A program made the translations under genes and the position numbers. 62,064 bases of DNA from Deltaproteobacteria bacterium (GTDB lineage Bacteria; Desulfobacterota; Desulfobacteria; Desulfobacterales; Desulfobacteraceae). The notes beneath the pieces are model-generated. The model saw only the letters and a program-made list of their open reading frames with translations. It was not told where the DNA came from and did no database searches. Shown here piece after piece: positions 18,140-27,305 of this stretch. The stretch covers positions 1-62,064 of the forward strand of contig JAADHV010000125.1 of NCBI GenBank assembly GCA_013151635.1, in the 5' to 3' direction. Positions within the stretch are counted from its first letter, which is position 1; every line of letters starts with the position of its first letter.

Positions 18140-18779
18140 AAAGATTATCCTCTTTATTCAGGTTTATGACCACCCCGCCCTCGGGACAGTCTTTCGGATC
18201 ATGGGTGACCAGAAGGGCCGGAATGTTCATTTTTTTTATCTGTGAAAAAACAAAAGACCTGATTTTCTTTTTCAGGGTTTGATCAAGGCTTGAAAAGGGC
18301 TCATCCAAGAGCAGTGCACGAGGCTTTGCCAAAAGACTTCTTAAAAGGCTGATCCTTGCTTTCTGGCCTCCTGAAAGGCTTGAAGGATCACGATTTGCAA
18401 ACCCTTCAAGCCCTGCTGTTTTAAGAGCCGTGTTAATAATTTGATTTTTCTTGACACGGGATTTTTGGGGGGGGATGGCAAAAGCAAGATTTTTGCCGAT
18501 ATCCATGTGGGGGAAAAGAAGGTCATCCTGGAACAGGATGCCGATATTCCGCTCTTCCATGGGTAAAGATAACATATCCTGCCCATCTAACCTGATGGAC
18601 CCCTTAAGGGTAAAAACCTTGTCAAGACTCCCTGACACGGCAGACAAAAGTGTAGACTTTCCACACCCGCTCGGGCCCATGACAGTTGCGACCTCACCTG
18701 GACCGATCACAAGGGTCAAAGGGTCGAACAGGCTCGATTCCTGCTTTAATATGCTGATATTTTCCAGTTCAAGGGGCAT
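18132..18779 (-). CDS. ynjD: ABC transporter ATP-binding protein (YnjD-like)
   Basis: The protein has 215 residues from the ATG at 18779, which has an AGGAAAAG ribosome site. Longer versions reading upstream to 18851 overlap the permease and are unlikely. Walker A is GPSGCGKSTLL, the signature is LSGGQKAR, and Walker B is ALLLDEPFSSLD, with the switch histidine in LVTHDPKDCP. The length matches E. coli YnjD (about 217). It begins 10 bp after the permease gene and overlaps the ynjF-like gene, so the importer and the phosphotransferase are translated together. Confidence 0.88.
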   Translation of the reverse strand: MPLELENISILKQESSLFDPLTLVIGPGEVATVMGPSGCGKSTLLSAVSGSLDKVFTLKGSIRLDGQDMLSLPMEERNIGILFQDDLLFPHMDIGKNLAFAIPPQKSRVKKNQIINTALKTAGLEGFANRDPSSLSGGQKARISLLRSLLAKPRALLLDEPFSSLDQTLKKKIRSFVFSQIKKMNIPALLVTHDPKDCPEGGVVINLNKEDNLYA

Positions 18780-18789
18780 TATCTTTTCC

Positions 18790-20502
18790 TTATACCTGCA
18801 TTCCTTTTTTATTATAATACAAAATTTTGGGGGAAATAACAGCCACGGCATAAATTATCATGGCTAAAGACTGCTGGATCAATGCATAAACCGCAATTGC
18901 CCTTCGGTCCGAACCTGAAGCAAGGTTAACCACCTGGGTTGTTATGGTTGAAAACCTTCCTGCGCCCACAAGCATAGTTGGAATATATTGTGCCACACTC
19001 ACACAAAATCCTATGGCAAAGGAAAAAAGTACAGGTTTCAGCAGCATGGGTAATTTGACCCTGAAAAGAACGGACGGATAGGATCTTTTCAAGAGCATGG
19101 CCTGGTCTGTAAACCGAGTATCATACGCACGATATGTGGCGCTTAAGGAAATAAACATATATGGCAGGACAAACAACAGGTGGGACCACACCAGGGTGAT
19201 CCAGTAGCCATCCATCCCCAGGATCACCAGGGAAAGCTGGATTCCGGCCATAAACGTGATCTGGGGAATCAGAAGGGGAAGGTATAAAAAATAATGGATA
19301 TAAGTATTATAATTCAAGGTTTGATTTTTCTTTGAATCCGCATCATGCTCCAGGCAGCCGATTGTGAGAACCAGCCCGATAAAAGCCGATGCCATTCCCG
19401 TGATCACGGTTGTCATCACAGGATCAAAAGACGAAGCAAGACCCTTTGCCCACAGCTTTAATGTCCATACTATAGGGAAAACATCAGGGAACTGCCACCG
19501 CCATGTCACGGACCATATCACAAGGACTACAGATGCAGCACCGGTGAAAAAGATAATACCTGCGACCATAAAAAAAACAATAGATTTAAACCGGGCCGGA
19601 AAAGAACGGCGTTTTCCGTTTGTGATCCGGAACCTTAAAAAAAAACAGACTGCTCTTTCCATGAAAAAAACAAATAAAATACTTAACCCCACCATGGAAA
19701 AGAGGAATAACGACCCGGCGGCAGCCATCAGTTTAAAGTTAACATCCGGGTCATTGAACCACTTTAATATTAATACGGCAAGAGTCGGGGGGGAGCTTGG
19801 ACCTAAAATAATGGCCATATCCACCACGGAAAGGGAATATGCAATAATGGCAAAAATTGAGAGCCTTAAATGGGGATACAATCTAGGGATCAAAATTTTC
19901 AGCCAGACCTGCTCTTTTTGATACCCGAGAGCTTTTCCGGCCAGTATTGTTTTTTCAATCTCAAGCTGGCCCAGGGCTCCCATGGCAACCATGATCAGGA
20001 AAGGGAATTCCTTGATCACAAGACCAATGGCAAGGCTTACTCCCTCAGGATCATTAAGGAAAACCCAGTCCGGCGGATAGACAAAACCTGTCATGCCGGG
20101 AGATACCATCCTGACCAGCCACCCTGAAGGTGCGATCAAAAAGCCGAACCCGATTGCAAATGCAGCATGGGGAATGGAAAGGACCGGGGAAAGAATTTTT
20201 TCAAAAAACTTCCATAATGCATTCCCGTAAAAAAAAGAAATAAACAAAAACGCAAGGCTTACAACACCAAAAGAGGTTGCAAGACCCGAAAAAAGCGTCA
20301 CACGAATGGATGTTTTAATCCCGGGGTAGGAAAAAAAATCAAGCCATGGTTTCAAGGAAATCTGTGTATGACCGATAACAGGCAGGTAATTCAAGGAGGG
20401 CAAAAGTGTTCCGAGAAGACCTGCCAGAATGGTTATGCAAAATGAACCCATGATAAAAACAGGGAAAATAAAAGTCTTTCCCTGCCCTTTCAAGTGTGCC
20501 AT
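18790..20502 (-). CDS. ynjC: ABC transporter permease with two fused membrane domains (YnjC-like)
   Basis: The protein has 570 residues and about twelve hydrophobic segments arranged as two similar halves, as in thiamine/iron/YnjC-type importers. Each half shows a coupling (EAA-like) loop: ALGYQKEQVWLKILIPRLYP near residue 195, and LLKRSYPSVLFRVKLPMLL near 480. A single polypeptide thus supplies both permease domains. It starts 12 bp after the binding-protein gene. The E. coli relative is about 510 residues; the extra length lies mainly in the linker region. The substrate is unknown. Confidence 0.85.
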   Translation of the reverse strand: MAHLKGQGKTFIFPVFIMGSFCITILAGLLGTLLPSLNYLPVIGHTQISLKPWLDFFSYPGIKTSIRVTLFSGLATSFGVVSLAFLFISFFYGNALWKFFEKILSPVLSIPHAAFAIGFGFLIAPSGWLVRMVSPGMTGFVYPPDWVFLNDPEGVSLAIGLVIKEFPFLIMVAMGALGQLEIEKTILAGKALGYQKEQVWLKILIPRLYPHLRLSIFAIIAYSLSVVDMAIILGPSSPPTLAVLILKWFNDPDVNFKLMAAAGSLFLFSMVGLSILFVFFMERAVCFFLRFRITNGKRRSFPARFKSIVFFMVAGIIFFTGAASVVLVIWSVTWRWQFPDVFPIVWTLKLWAKGLASSFDPVMTTVITGMASAFIGLVLTIGCLEHDADSKKNQTLNYNTYIHYFLYLPLLIPQITFMAGIQLSLVILGMDGYWITLVWSHLLFVLPYMFISLSATYRAYDTRFTDQAMLLKRSYPSVLFRVKLPMLLKPVLFSFAIGFCVSVAQYIPTMLVGAGRFSTITTQVVNLASGSDRRAIAVYALIQQSLAMIIYAVAVISPKILYYNKKGMQV

Positions 20503-20513
20503 TGTGCCCGCTT

Positions 20514-21710
20514 TTACTTGCTGTATCTTTTAAGCCATTCTTTTTCCAGGGCATCAACCCAGGAAACATGGGGTTCGGGCAGCACCCTGCCCAGTTCTTT
20601 GGGAGTAAGGGTGGCAATGCCTTTTGGGACAGCATCAAATAAGGCCTTATCCCGGCCTTTTAGTTTCCGTGTATCAAGAACGGTCGGATCGCCCCAGATC
20701 TTTGGATCGGCTTTTCTTGCCTGGGCCATGGGACTTAAAAGAAAATTTGCAAATACCATGGCTCCCTCTCTTGCCGACGAATTAAAGGGGATGGCTACAA
20801 AATGAGAATTTCCAATGGTGCCCGTGGTATGGATATAAGTTCTGATCGTGTCGGGAAGTTCACCGTTTTCAATGGCATTGGAAGCAGAGTTTGGGTTAAA
20901 ACTCAAAGAAATAAAAATTTCATTATCATTTAACAAGCTTAACATCTGAGAGCCGCTTGCAGGAAAGGTTTTTCCTTTTCGCCACAAAAAAGGATGCAGC
21001 TTGTCCAGAAAATCCCACAATGGCCGGGTGTTTTTTTCAAAATCCGGCAAAACCACCGGGTGATCCAGAACCCGCGGGTCTTTAATCAATTCATAAAGTG
21101 CCTGCTTAATAAATGTGGTGCCGTGAAACGCGGGAATGGCAGGATAAGTAAATCGGCCGGGATGGTTCCTTGCAAACAAAAGAAGGTCTGACATACTTTC
21201 CGGATGGGTTGCCATATTTTTTGTATTGTATAAGAATACCAGCTGGGCCATTCCCCACGGGGATTCCATATTATCAACCGGTACTGTAAAATCATAAAGC
21301 ACTGTTTTTTTGTTTTCCGTATCCACCAGGCGGTAATTGGGCAGTTCTTGAGAAAACGGTCCGTACAAAAGCTTGTTTTCCTTCATAGCCTTGAAATTTT
21401 CACCATTGATCCACATCAGGTCCACACTGCCGTTTTTATTTTTTTTTGCTGCTTTCTCCACAAGAATACGGGAAACCACATCACCGATATCGGTTGCTTT
21501 CACATGTATAACACGGACCTTGTATTTTTTTTGCACCTGTTCACCAGCCCAACGGATATACTCATTGATTGGTTGCGACCCGCCCCAGGCATTAAAATAA
21601 ACGGTCTGCCCTTTGGCCTTTTTTACAATCTTATCCCAATCCTGCGCAAAGGCTTGTGAAAAACCTGATAAAAAAATCATGCCCAGTAAAATTAAAAATA
21701 AGCGTTTCAT
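20514..21710 (-). CDS. ynjB: ABC transporter substrate-binding protein (YnjB-like)
   Basis: The protein has 398 residues, with a signal peptide ending near residue 22 (SGFSQAFAQD). The mature start DWDKIVKKAKGQTVYFNAWGG and the later blocks GSVDLMWINGENFKAMKEN, ESPWGMAQLVF and DPKIWGDPTVLD recall E. coli YnjB closely. It is a periplasmic binding protein and the first gene of the importer operon. Upstream, 208 bp separate it from the DUF3786 gene. On the minus strand a TTGACA occurs near 21860, but no convincing -10 is placed 16-18 bp after it. The ligand is unknown; the neighbours point to a glycerol-type compound. Confidence 0.85.
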   Translation of the reverse strand: MKRLFLILLGMIFLSGFSQAFAQDWDKIVKKAKGQTVYFNAWGGSQPINEYIRWAGEQVQKKYKVRVIHVKATDIGDVVSRILVEKAAKKNKNGSVDLMWINGENFKAMKENKLLYGPFSQELPNYRLVDTENKKTVLYDFTVPVDNMESPWGMAQLVFLYNTKNMATHPESMSDLLLFARNHPGRFTYPAIPAFHGTTFIKQALYELIKDPRVLDHPVVLPDFEKNTRPLWDFLDKLHPFLWRKGKTFPASGSQMLSLLNDNEIFISLSFNPNSASNAIENGELPDTIRTYIHTTGTIGNSHFVAIPFNSSAREGAMVFANFLLSPMAQARKADPKIWGDPTVLDTRKLKGRDKALFDAVPKGIATLTPKELGRVLPEPHVSWVDALEKEWLKRYSK

Positions 21711-21918
21711 TATATGTCCTTTTTCAGATTAAGCTTTTTGTGTATTTTTATCTGCCGGCAATTTATTAATGCCGCCCACATAATTGGGGGCAATTTTATT
21801 CACAAACCAACACATATCATGATTCTGGCATGACAGGAAGGCACTTTTTGTCAAAAAAAGATTATTGAAAATCATAAACCATAATACAACCCTTTAGCGG
21901 ATTCGGGCTGAATTACAG

Positions 21919-22490
21919 TCAGGATGCAAGGCCTGCGCCGTGTTTCATGGAAATTTTTTCAAACATGCTGACAATACCGGCAGCAACCCCATAAACAATA
22001 TTTAAATTGGCGTTCATGTCGGCTGATGAATCAAAAAACAAGTGAAGATCGGACTCCATCCCGTCTTCAGGTTTCCAGTAACATATCAGTACGGGAAGCT
22101 TTGGCAGGGGGTAGAGAACCAGTAATATATCTGATTCATAATGGTTTTCTACCCTTTTGCCGTTAAAAATCAAAATTAAGTCTTCAAACAGGTGAGGATA
22201 TTTATCCGCGAGCTGCTTTAATGGTTTTTCCGATCGCTGGACAAACAGACCGTTCATTTCATGACCGCCTTTAAGCTCCCTGAAGGGTATCCATTTTCCT
22301 GTCAGGGCACGCCTTTGCAATTGCAGATATAACCAAGGACAGGTCCTGCCACAAAAGGGCATAGCTCCAATGGTTTTGTTCCTAAAAAAACCTTTGAAGC
22401 AAAGGCAAGGCAGGTTTTTTCATTACATTTTCTGCAATTGGATTTATCCAGAAGCTTAAACACTTCCATGGCATTGGCAAATTCAGACAT
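21919..22490 (-). pseudogene. DUF3786-type iron-sulfur protein gene with a frameshift
   Basis: Codons from the ATG at 22490 (AGGAG ribosome site) read AMEVFKLLDKSNCRKCNEKTC then CLAFASKVFLG and LELCPF, an N-terminal cysteine-rich [4Fe-4S] region. The frame ends at codon 62 near 22302. The next frame carries the rest of a DUF3786-like domain: LTGKWIPFRELKGG, PLPKLPVLICYWKPEDG, LFFDSSADMNANL, ending at 21919. Adding one C to the CCC run at the junction (VP then LTGKW) makes a single frame of about 190 residues. Either the gene is a recent pseudogene or the base is a sequence error. Function of the family is not established. Confidence 0.6.
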
Positions 22491-22511
22491 ATGAACTCCT
22501 AAATTATGATA

Positions 22512-22533
22512 AAACTATTTTCTATAATAGTTT
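22512..22533. promoter_or_regulatory. inverted repeat between divergent DUF3786 and rdgB genes
   Basis: AAACTATT and AATAGTTT are separated by 6 nt as a perfect 8-bp inverted repeat. It sits about 20 bp before the DUF3786 ATG and just upstream of the rdgB promoter. It could be an operator; no regulator is linked. Confidence 0.3.
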
Positions 22534-22550
22534 ACACCAGAAAAACAGGG

Positions 22551-22579
22551 TTTACAAAGACTTTGCTTGATCTTATATT
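22551..22579 (+). promoter_or_regulatory. promoter of the rdgB operon
   Basis: TTTACA at 22551-22556 and TATATT at 22574-22579 are separated by 17 bp. Transcription would begin near 22586, which excludes the upstream TTG at 22567 as start of rdgB. Confidence 0.6.
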
Positions 22580-22623
22580 ATCCTGGCAGAGACCCGAACC
22601 TGAAATTAAAATGGAGAAAACCA

Positions 22624-23274
22624 TTGAAACAGATAATAGTTCTTGCAACAACAAACAAAGGGAAAACAAGGGAAATTAAAAAACTTTTAAAAGGCTTTCC
22701 CATTGATATTAAAAATCTTGATGATTTCGGCCCCATCCCTGAAGCGATTGAGGACGGAGAAACCTTTGATGACAATGCCTATAAAAAAGCCTCATTTACG
22801 GCAAAAATATTAGGGTATCCTGCAATGGCAGATGACTCAGGCCTGTGTGTCAAAGCCCTTGACAACGCGCCGGGAATCTATTCTGCCAGATATGCGGGAA
22901 AAAATGCTTCTGACGAAGACAATGTTAATAAAATGCTGGCCGAGCTGAAAGATAAAGATAACAGGAACGCGGCCTTTAAGTGTGTGATTTCCATTGCAGT
23001 CCCCACAGGCGCGGCATTAACCTATGAAGGGGAGTGTAAAGGTGTTATAACAAAAAAACCCTTTGGCCACAACGGGTTTGGATATGACCCGCTCTTTTTC
23101 TATCCTGAATTAAATAAAACCTTTGCCCAGTTGACTATTGAAGAAAAAGGGAAGGTCAGCCACCGTGGCCTGGCCCTGCAGCAGGTTGCAGATGAAATGG
23201 ATAAAATCCTGAAGTGGATTGATATTAATATGCCAAAATTCCAACGCGTGGAATGTAAGGAAAAAAAATCATGA
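22624..23274 (+). CDS. rdgB: XTP/dITP diphosphatase (RdgB/HAM1 family)
   Basis: This is a 216-residue house-cleaning enzyme that hydrolyses non-canonical purine nucleoside triphosphates to monophosphates. The start at TTG 22624 gives the expected N-terminus KQIIVLATTNKGKTREIKKLL, has GGAG about 10 bp upstream, and lies after the predicted promoter. Conserved blocks are GETFDDNAYKKA, MADDSGLCVKALDNAPGIYSAR, KPFGHNGFGYDPLFF and VSHRGLAL. The stop overlaps the next start as ATGA. It heads an operon with the nitroreductase, radical SAM and DUF6178 genes; the link looks like shared transcription rather than shared pathway. Confidence 0.92.
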   Translation: MKQIIVLATTNKGKTREIKKLLKGFPIDIKNLDDFGPIPEAIEDGETFDDNAYKKASFTAKILGYPAMADDSGLCVKALDNAPGIYSARYAGKNASDEDNVNKMLAELKDKDNRNAAFKCVISIAVPTGAALTYEGECKGVITKKPFGHNGFGYDPLFFYPELNKTFAQLTIEEKGKVSHRGLALQQVADEMDKILKWIDINMPKFQRVECKEKKS

Positions 23275-23858
23275 CTCCATCCTTTTTTAAAGACCTTGTA
23301 AGACGAAACAGATCCTGCCGGCGATTTGACAACTCCCATAAAATTGACGAAAAAACTTTAAAAGAACTGGTTGAAAATGCCAGGAACTGCGCGTCAGCCG
23401 CCAATATGCAGCCTTTGAAATATATAATTTGCTGTGATGAACAAAAAAATGAAGACATATTTTCATGCCTTGGCTGGGCCGCATATCTCAAGGACTGGAA
23501 AGGGCCTGTAAAAGAAGAAAGACCTTCTGCTTATATTATCATCCTGGGTGATCACAATATTTCCGATAAATTCTGGTGCGACCACGGCATTGCAGCCCAG
23601 ACCATACTTCTGGGCGCAAGAGTCATGGGACTTGGAGGGTGCATGTTCGGTGCCATAAATATCAAGAAGCTTAGAGCATGCCTTGATATCGCCGATCACC
23701 TGGAGCCCAAACTGGTCGTGGCTTTAGGAAAGCCTGTTGAAAAAATCAGGATTGATGACCTTGAAGAAGGCGGGGACATCAAATACTGGAGGGATGAACA
23801 AAAGGTTCACCATGTTCCCAAAAGAAAACTTAACGATATTATTATTGGTTCATGGTAA
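23271..23858 (+). CDS. nitroreductase-family flavoprotein
   Basis: The protein has 195 residues. Near the start, RRNRSCRRFDNS is the FMN phosphate-binding arginine motif, followed by a helix LKELVENARNCASAANMQPLK that lines the flavin. The C-terminal part LGARVMGLGGCMFGAIN and LVVALGKPVEKIRID is also typical. Members reduce nitro compounds, quinones or flavins with NAD(P)H, but many anaerobe members have no assigned substrate. It overlaps rdgB by 4 bp and the radical SAM gene by 7 bp, so all are on one message. Confidence 0.85.
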   Translation: MTPSFFKDLVRRNRSCRRFDNSHKIDEKTLKELVENARNCASAANMQPLKYIICCDEQKNEDIFSCLGWAAYLKDWKGPVKEERPSAYIIILGDHNISDKFWCDHGIAAQTILLGARVMGLGGCMFGAINIKKLRACLDIADHLEPKLVVALGKPVEKIRIDDLEEGGDIKYWRDEQKVHHVPKRKLNDIIIGSW

Positions 23859-25555
23859 GGCAAAAAAAAATCCTGCTTGTAAACCCGGCCTGCCTTGATA
23901 AAGGAATAAACAGGGAAGATGCAGGTATTGTTCCCATAGGGCTTTACTATATCGGTGCCCTTTTGATTGAAAACGGGTTTAATGTAAAAATCATTAACCT
24001 TGCCGGCATGGAAGATGATCCTCTTGGCACGTTCAAAAAAGTTATTGCAAAAGAACAGGCTCATGTTATCGGGTTTTCCGTGACTAACCCGAACCGGTGG
24101 AACGCGATGGAGTGTACAAAAGCTGTAAAAAACGCTCTTCCTGAAACCACTATTGTTTTTGGAGGGCCTGCCCCGACATTTCTTTCAGACCATCTTTTTG
24201 CCACCTGCCCTGAAATTGATTTTATTGTCAAAGGAGAGGGTGAAATAACTTTTCTTGAACTTATAAAACAACTTGACAGCAGCAATGACAATGCATTTGA
24301 AAAAATAAACGGCCTTGCCTTTAAAAAAAACAAGACCGTTTTTGCGACACCGCCAAGACCTGGTTTAAAAACACTTGATTTGCTTGCCCACCCTTCAAAA
24401 TATTTTAAGTACCAGCACCTTGCCATGTCAAGGGGGTGCCCGGGCAAATGCACCTTTTGCGGTTCACCAGGCTTCTGGGGAAATTCAAATTTAAGGTTTC
24501 ATTCCCCTAAATGGTTTGCAAATGAAATCCAGGCCCTTGTAAAAAAAGGCATAAATCATTTTTATATTTCAGATGATACTTTTACAATGGATAAAAAAAG
24601 GGTGATTGAGTTTTGCAATCTTATTATTAAAAAAACCCCCGGTATTACCTGGAATGCCATATCAAGGGTGGATTATATTGATGAAGACCTTCTTTTTCAT
24701 ATGAGAAAGGCAGGATGCATACAGATTAGTTTCGGGGTTGAGTCAGGGTCTGAAAAAATCCGTAAAGTCCTTGGAAAACCCATTAAACAGGAAAAAATCA
24801 TATCTGCATTTTCTAAAACCGTATCCCATGGCATACTGCCCCGTGCATACTTTATTTACGGATCACCCGGAGAAACAGATAAAACCATAAAAGAAAGCAT
24901 TGACCTTTTGAATGCCATCAGGCCCTTGAGTACCATTTTTTACCTGCTTGTCATCTTCCCTGGCACATATCTATATCAAAAAGCCGTCACCCGCTGTTTG
25001 ATATCAGATGATATATGGAGCCGGAAAATAGAAGACCTGCCCTGGTTTGAAGTGGACAGCCTTCTTGACTTTAAAAAAGTCAAAATATTCGGAGATGCTT
25101 TAAGAAGCGAATTTTACAACAAACTTGATACCTTTGCGCAAAACCTGGAACTTGTAGACAAAAAGGAATTATACCCTTTCCATGCTGATTTTTTATCAAG
25201 GCTTGCCATGACATTTTCCCATGGTGAGTATGCCGCAGACAACAGGGTAAAAAACCAGGATAAGACTGCTAAACTGCTCTATGACATGGCCTTGTCATAT
25301 GCCCCGGACCCAAGAGCTTTTTTAGGGCTTGCCATGCTGCACCAGAAACAAAAAGATTTCAAGGCTGCCATGCTTGTACTTGAAAAAGGCCTTGAATTCC
25401 GGCCTTGTAACAAAGACTTAAACGTATGCATGGGAATCAGCCTGATGAATACAGGGCGGTTTAAAAAAGCATTGGAATTCTTTGATAAATTCAAAGAATT
25501 TCCTGAAATAAACCACTACATCAATATCTGCCATAAAAATACACAGGGGAATTAA
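23852..25555 (+). CDS. cobalamin-binding radical SAM protein with TPR-like C-terminus
   Basis: The protein has 567 residues. The N-terminal 140 residues form a B12-binding fold (KKILLVNPACLDKG, VIGFSVTNPNRWNAM, GGPAPTFLSDHL). The radical SAM cluster motif is CPGKCTFC near residue 197, with GVESGSEKIRKVLGKP downstream, placing it in the B12-binding class-B-like group. About residues 440-560 contain tetratricopeptide-like helices (ALSYAPDPRAFLGLAMLHQ, ALEFFDKF). Such proteins carry out methylations or rearrangements; the substrate cannot be told. The DUF6178 gene begins right after its stop. Confidence 0.85.
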   Translation: MVRQKKILLVNPACLDKGINREDAGIVPIGLYYIGALLIENGFNVKIINLAGMEDDPLGTFKKVIAKEQAHVIGFSVTNPNRWNAMECTKAVKNALPETTIVFGGPAPTFLSDHLFATCPEIDFIVKGEGEITFLELIKQLDSSNDNAFEKINGLAFKKNKTVFATPPRPGLKTLDLLAHPSKYFKYQHLAMSRGCPGKCTFCGSPGFWGNSNLRFHSPKWFANEIQALVKKGINHFYISDDTFTMDKKRVIEFCNLIIKKTPGITWNAISRVDYIDEDLLFHMRKAGCIQISFGVESGSEKIRKVLGKPIKQEKIISAFSKTVSHGILPRAYFIYGSPGETDKTIKESIDLLNAIRPLSTIFYLLVIFPGTYLYQKAVTRCLISDDIWSRKIEDLPWFEVDSLLDFKKVKIFGDALRSEFYNKLDTFAQNLELVDKKELYPFHADFLSRLAMTFSHGEYAADNRVKNQDKTAKLLYDMALSYAPDPRAFLGLAMLHQKQKDFKAAMLVLEKGLEFRPCNKDLNVCMGISLMNTGRFKKALEFFDKFKEFPEINHYINICHKNTQGN

Positions 25556-25556
25556 C

Positions 25557-27281
25557 ATGAACGAGAAAACAAATTACAGGCTTGCCAATATTCAAAAAAA
25601 AGAGATGAAACTCCGGGCAGCACGCCATGAAATCCTTGCCAGCGAATCTGAAAGAGCCCTTGACCTGATCCTTGATGCCAGGGCACCGGTATCACTTGTA
25701 CAATCCTTTCCTGACCAGGATCTTTATTATCTTATGCACAAAATCGGACCGGATGATTTTATCCCTGTCCTGTCCATGGCCAGGTCAGAACAATGGGAAT
25801 ATATCCTTGATGTGGAAGTATGGGACAACGACCGGCTTGACCTTGAATATATGACAAAAACTTTTGACCTGCTGTTCCAGGCTGACCCTGAAAGATTTTT
25901 GCGCTGGGTAATCAAGGAAAAACCTGATTTTTTTGAATTTTACCTGTTTAAAAACATGGAAATCAAAATAAGGGAACATGATGAGTTTCCGCCGGATAAT
26001 TTTGATGATTACATCACCATTGATGATAAATTCTATTTCAGGTTTCCGGATAAACCCAAAATCATTGAACAAGACGTGGAAGCACCAAAGAACAACCAGG
26101 AAGCATGGGAACTCATTGAAAAAATGCTCAAAGCCCTGGCCGGGATGGATCTTTCGGTTTTTCACGGGCTTTTGCTTGAAACCTGTGCCGTACTGACGGC
26201 TGAAACAGAAGAAGAGCAATTCCGCCTTAAAAACCTGAGGCTTGCCGAAAAAGGATTTTTACCCACCCATGAAGCCATTGGCATTTACCAGCCGGTCCGG
26301 ATTTCTTCTCTTCGAAAACGGCCGGAAACCACCAGACTTGAACCCTTTGACCCCGATATCCCTTTGCCCCCCCAGTTTTTCTTTAAATTTATTGAAGGGG
26401 ATGACCTGTTTGTAAAAACCCTTAAATTGTTTGATCATAATTTTATCCTTTGCCTTGAATCCGAACTTGCAGCATTGATAAATAAGGTCATATCCGCGGA
26501 CAAGATCAAACTTAGAAGCAAAGAGGACCTTGAAAAAGCAATCCTGAAAACCTGTGCATATCTGAATCTAGGCCTTGAAGTAATTCTTGAAGGCAGGCAA
26601 ACGCCTTTTCTTGCCCAAGATGTGATACAAAAATATTTCCTTGAAGATATCTTCAGGACAGGTTCAAGGGCTGGCATCAACCTGAAAACAAAAGCGGAAA
26701 ACTGGTTTGAAAAAAGTTTCATAAACAAAAGCCGCCTGCCCTTAAGTTTTCTCGGGGAAAATTTTTTAGGGGTAATAGGGGGGCTTATGCTTGAAAGGCC
26801 ATTGTATTATGACAATTATGCTTCAGGTGAATTGTACACAAATTTCAAATCTCTTTCCAACATCGACAAGACCGGCAGTATCCTGGATCAGATCATCGCC
26901 CTGGATACGGTTTTAGGCAAACTTTCTTTTGATATTAAATCTTTTAAAGAAGGTATTTTAACCTATAAAACATTAATTTTGACCCTGTGGGCAAAAGACC
27001 GGCTGAATCTTGCACCGGATCTTGAGCCTATTGATGTGAAAGTATTTAAAGATTTTTTTACGGTCCTGTTTTCAAAACAAGAAGAAGAAAAACCCGGGAG
27101 CATCCAGTTAAACGACCTTTTTCTCTGGACACGGGAAGCAACCGGCATGACTGAGGCTAATTTAAAAAAAGGTTTTTATAAAATTCTGGCAAACTTGATC
27201 AAAGAGATTGAAGATGAGTACGCCACGGTTGATCCCAAGGATATTGACCCTAAGTTTATCCCCCATTTTTTATTAAAATAG
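25557..27281 (+). CDS. DUF6178 family protein
   Basis: The protein has 574 residues, predicted cytoplasmic and acidic, with no signal or membrane segments. It is recognised as the DUF6178 type that is common in Desulfobacterota, by an N-terminal RHEILASESERALDLILDA and DLYYLMHKIGPDD pattern and by many short helical repeats. No catalytic motif is visible. It starts one base after the radical SAM stop and ends the operon. Function is unknown; constant linkage to a radical SAM gene, if found elsewhere, would suggest a partner role. Confidence 0.75.
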   Translation: MNEKTNYRLANIQKKEMKLRAARHEILASESERALDLILDARAPVSLVQSFPDQDLYYLMHKIGPDDFIPVLSMARSEQWEYILDVEVWDNDRLDLEYMTKTFDLLFQADPERFLRWVIKEKPDFFEFYLFKNMEIKIREHDEFPPDNFDDYITIDDKFYFRFPDKPKIIEQDVEAPKNNQEAWELIEKMLKALAGMDLSVFHGLLLETCAVLTAETEEEQFRLKNLRLAEKGFLPTHEAIGIYQPVRISSLRKRPETTRLEPFDPDIPLPPQFFFKFIEGDDLFVKTLKLFDHNFILCLESELAALINKVISADKIKLRSKEDLEKAILKTCAYLNLGLEVILEGRQTPFLAQDVIQKYFLEDIFRTGSRAGINLKTKAENWFEKSFINKSRLPLSFLGENFLGVIGGLMLERPLYYDNYASGELYTNFKSLSNIDKTGSILDQIIALDTVLGKLSFDIKSFKEGILTYKTLILTLWAKDRLNLAPDLEPIDVKVFKDFFTVLFSKQEEEKPGSIQLNDLFLWTREATGMTEANLKKGFYKILANLIKEIEDEYATVDPKDIDPKFIPHFLLK

Positions 27282-27305
27282 CAAAGGAAAGTTTATTTAA
27301 CCTTA

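Noticed and set aside
17471-21710. Reading the ynj-like importer as a thiamine, iron or polyamine transporter
   Set aside because: The fused permease is shared with such systems, but the binding protein resembles YnjB and the linked CDP-alcohol phosphotransferase fits the ynj set better.
21820-21850. Possible sigma-54 promoter (TGGCATGACAGGAAGGC) near the ynjB upstream region
   Set aside because: The GG to GC spacing is 14 instead of 12 and the site points away from ynjB.
22567-22623. Longer rdgB reading from TTG 22567
   Set aside because: This start lies upstream of the predicted -10 at 22574-22579 and adds residues not found in the family; TTG 22624 gives the canonical N-terminus.
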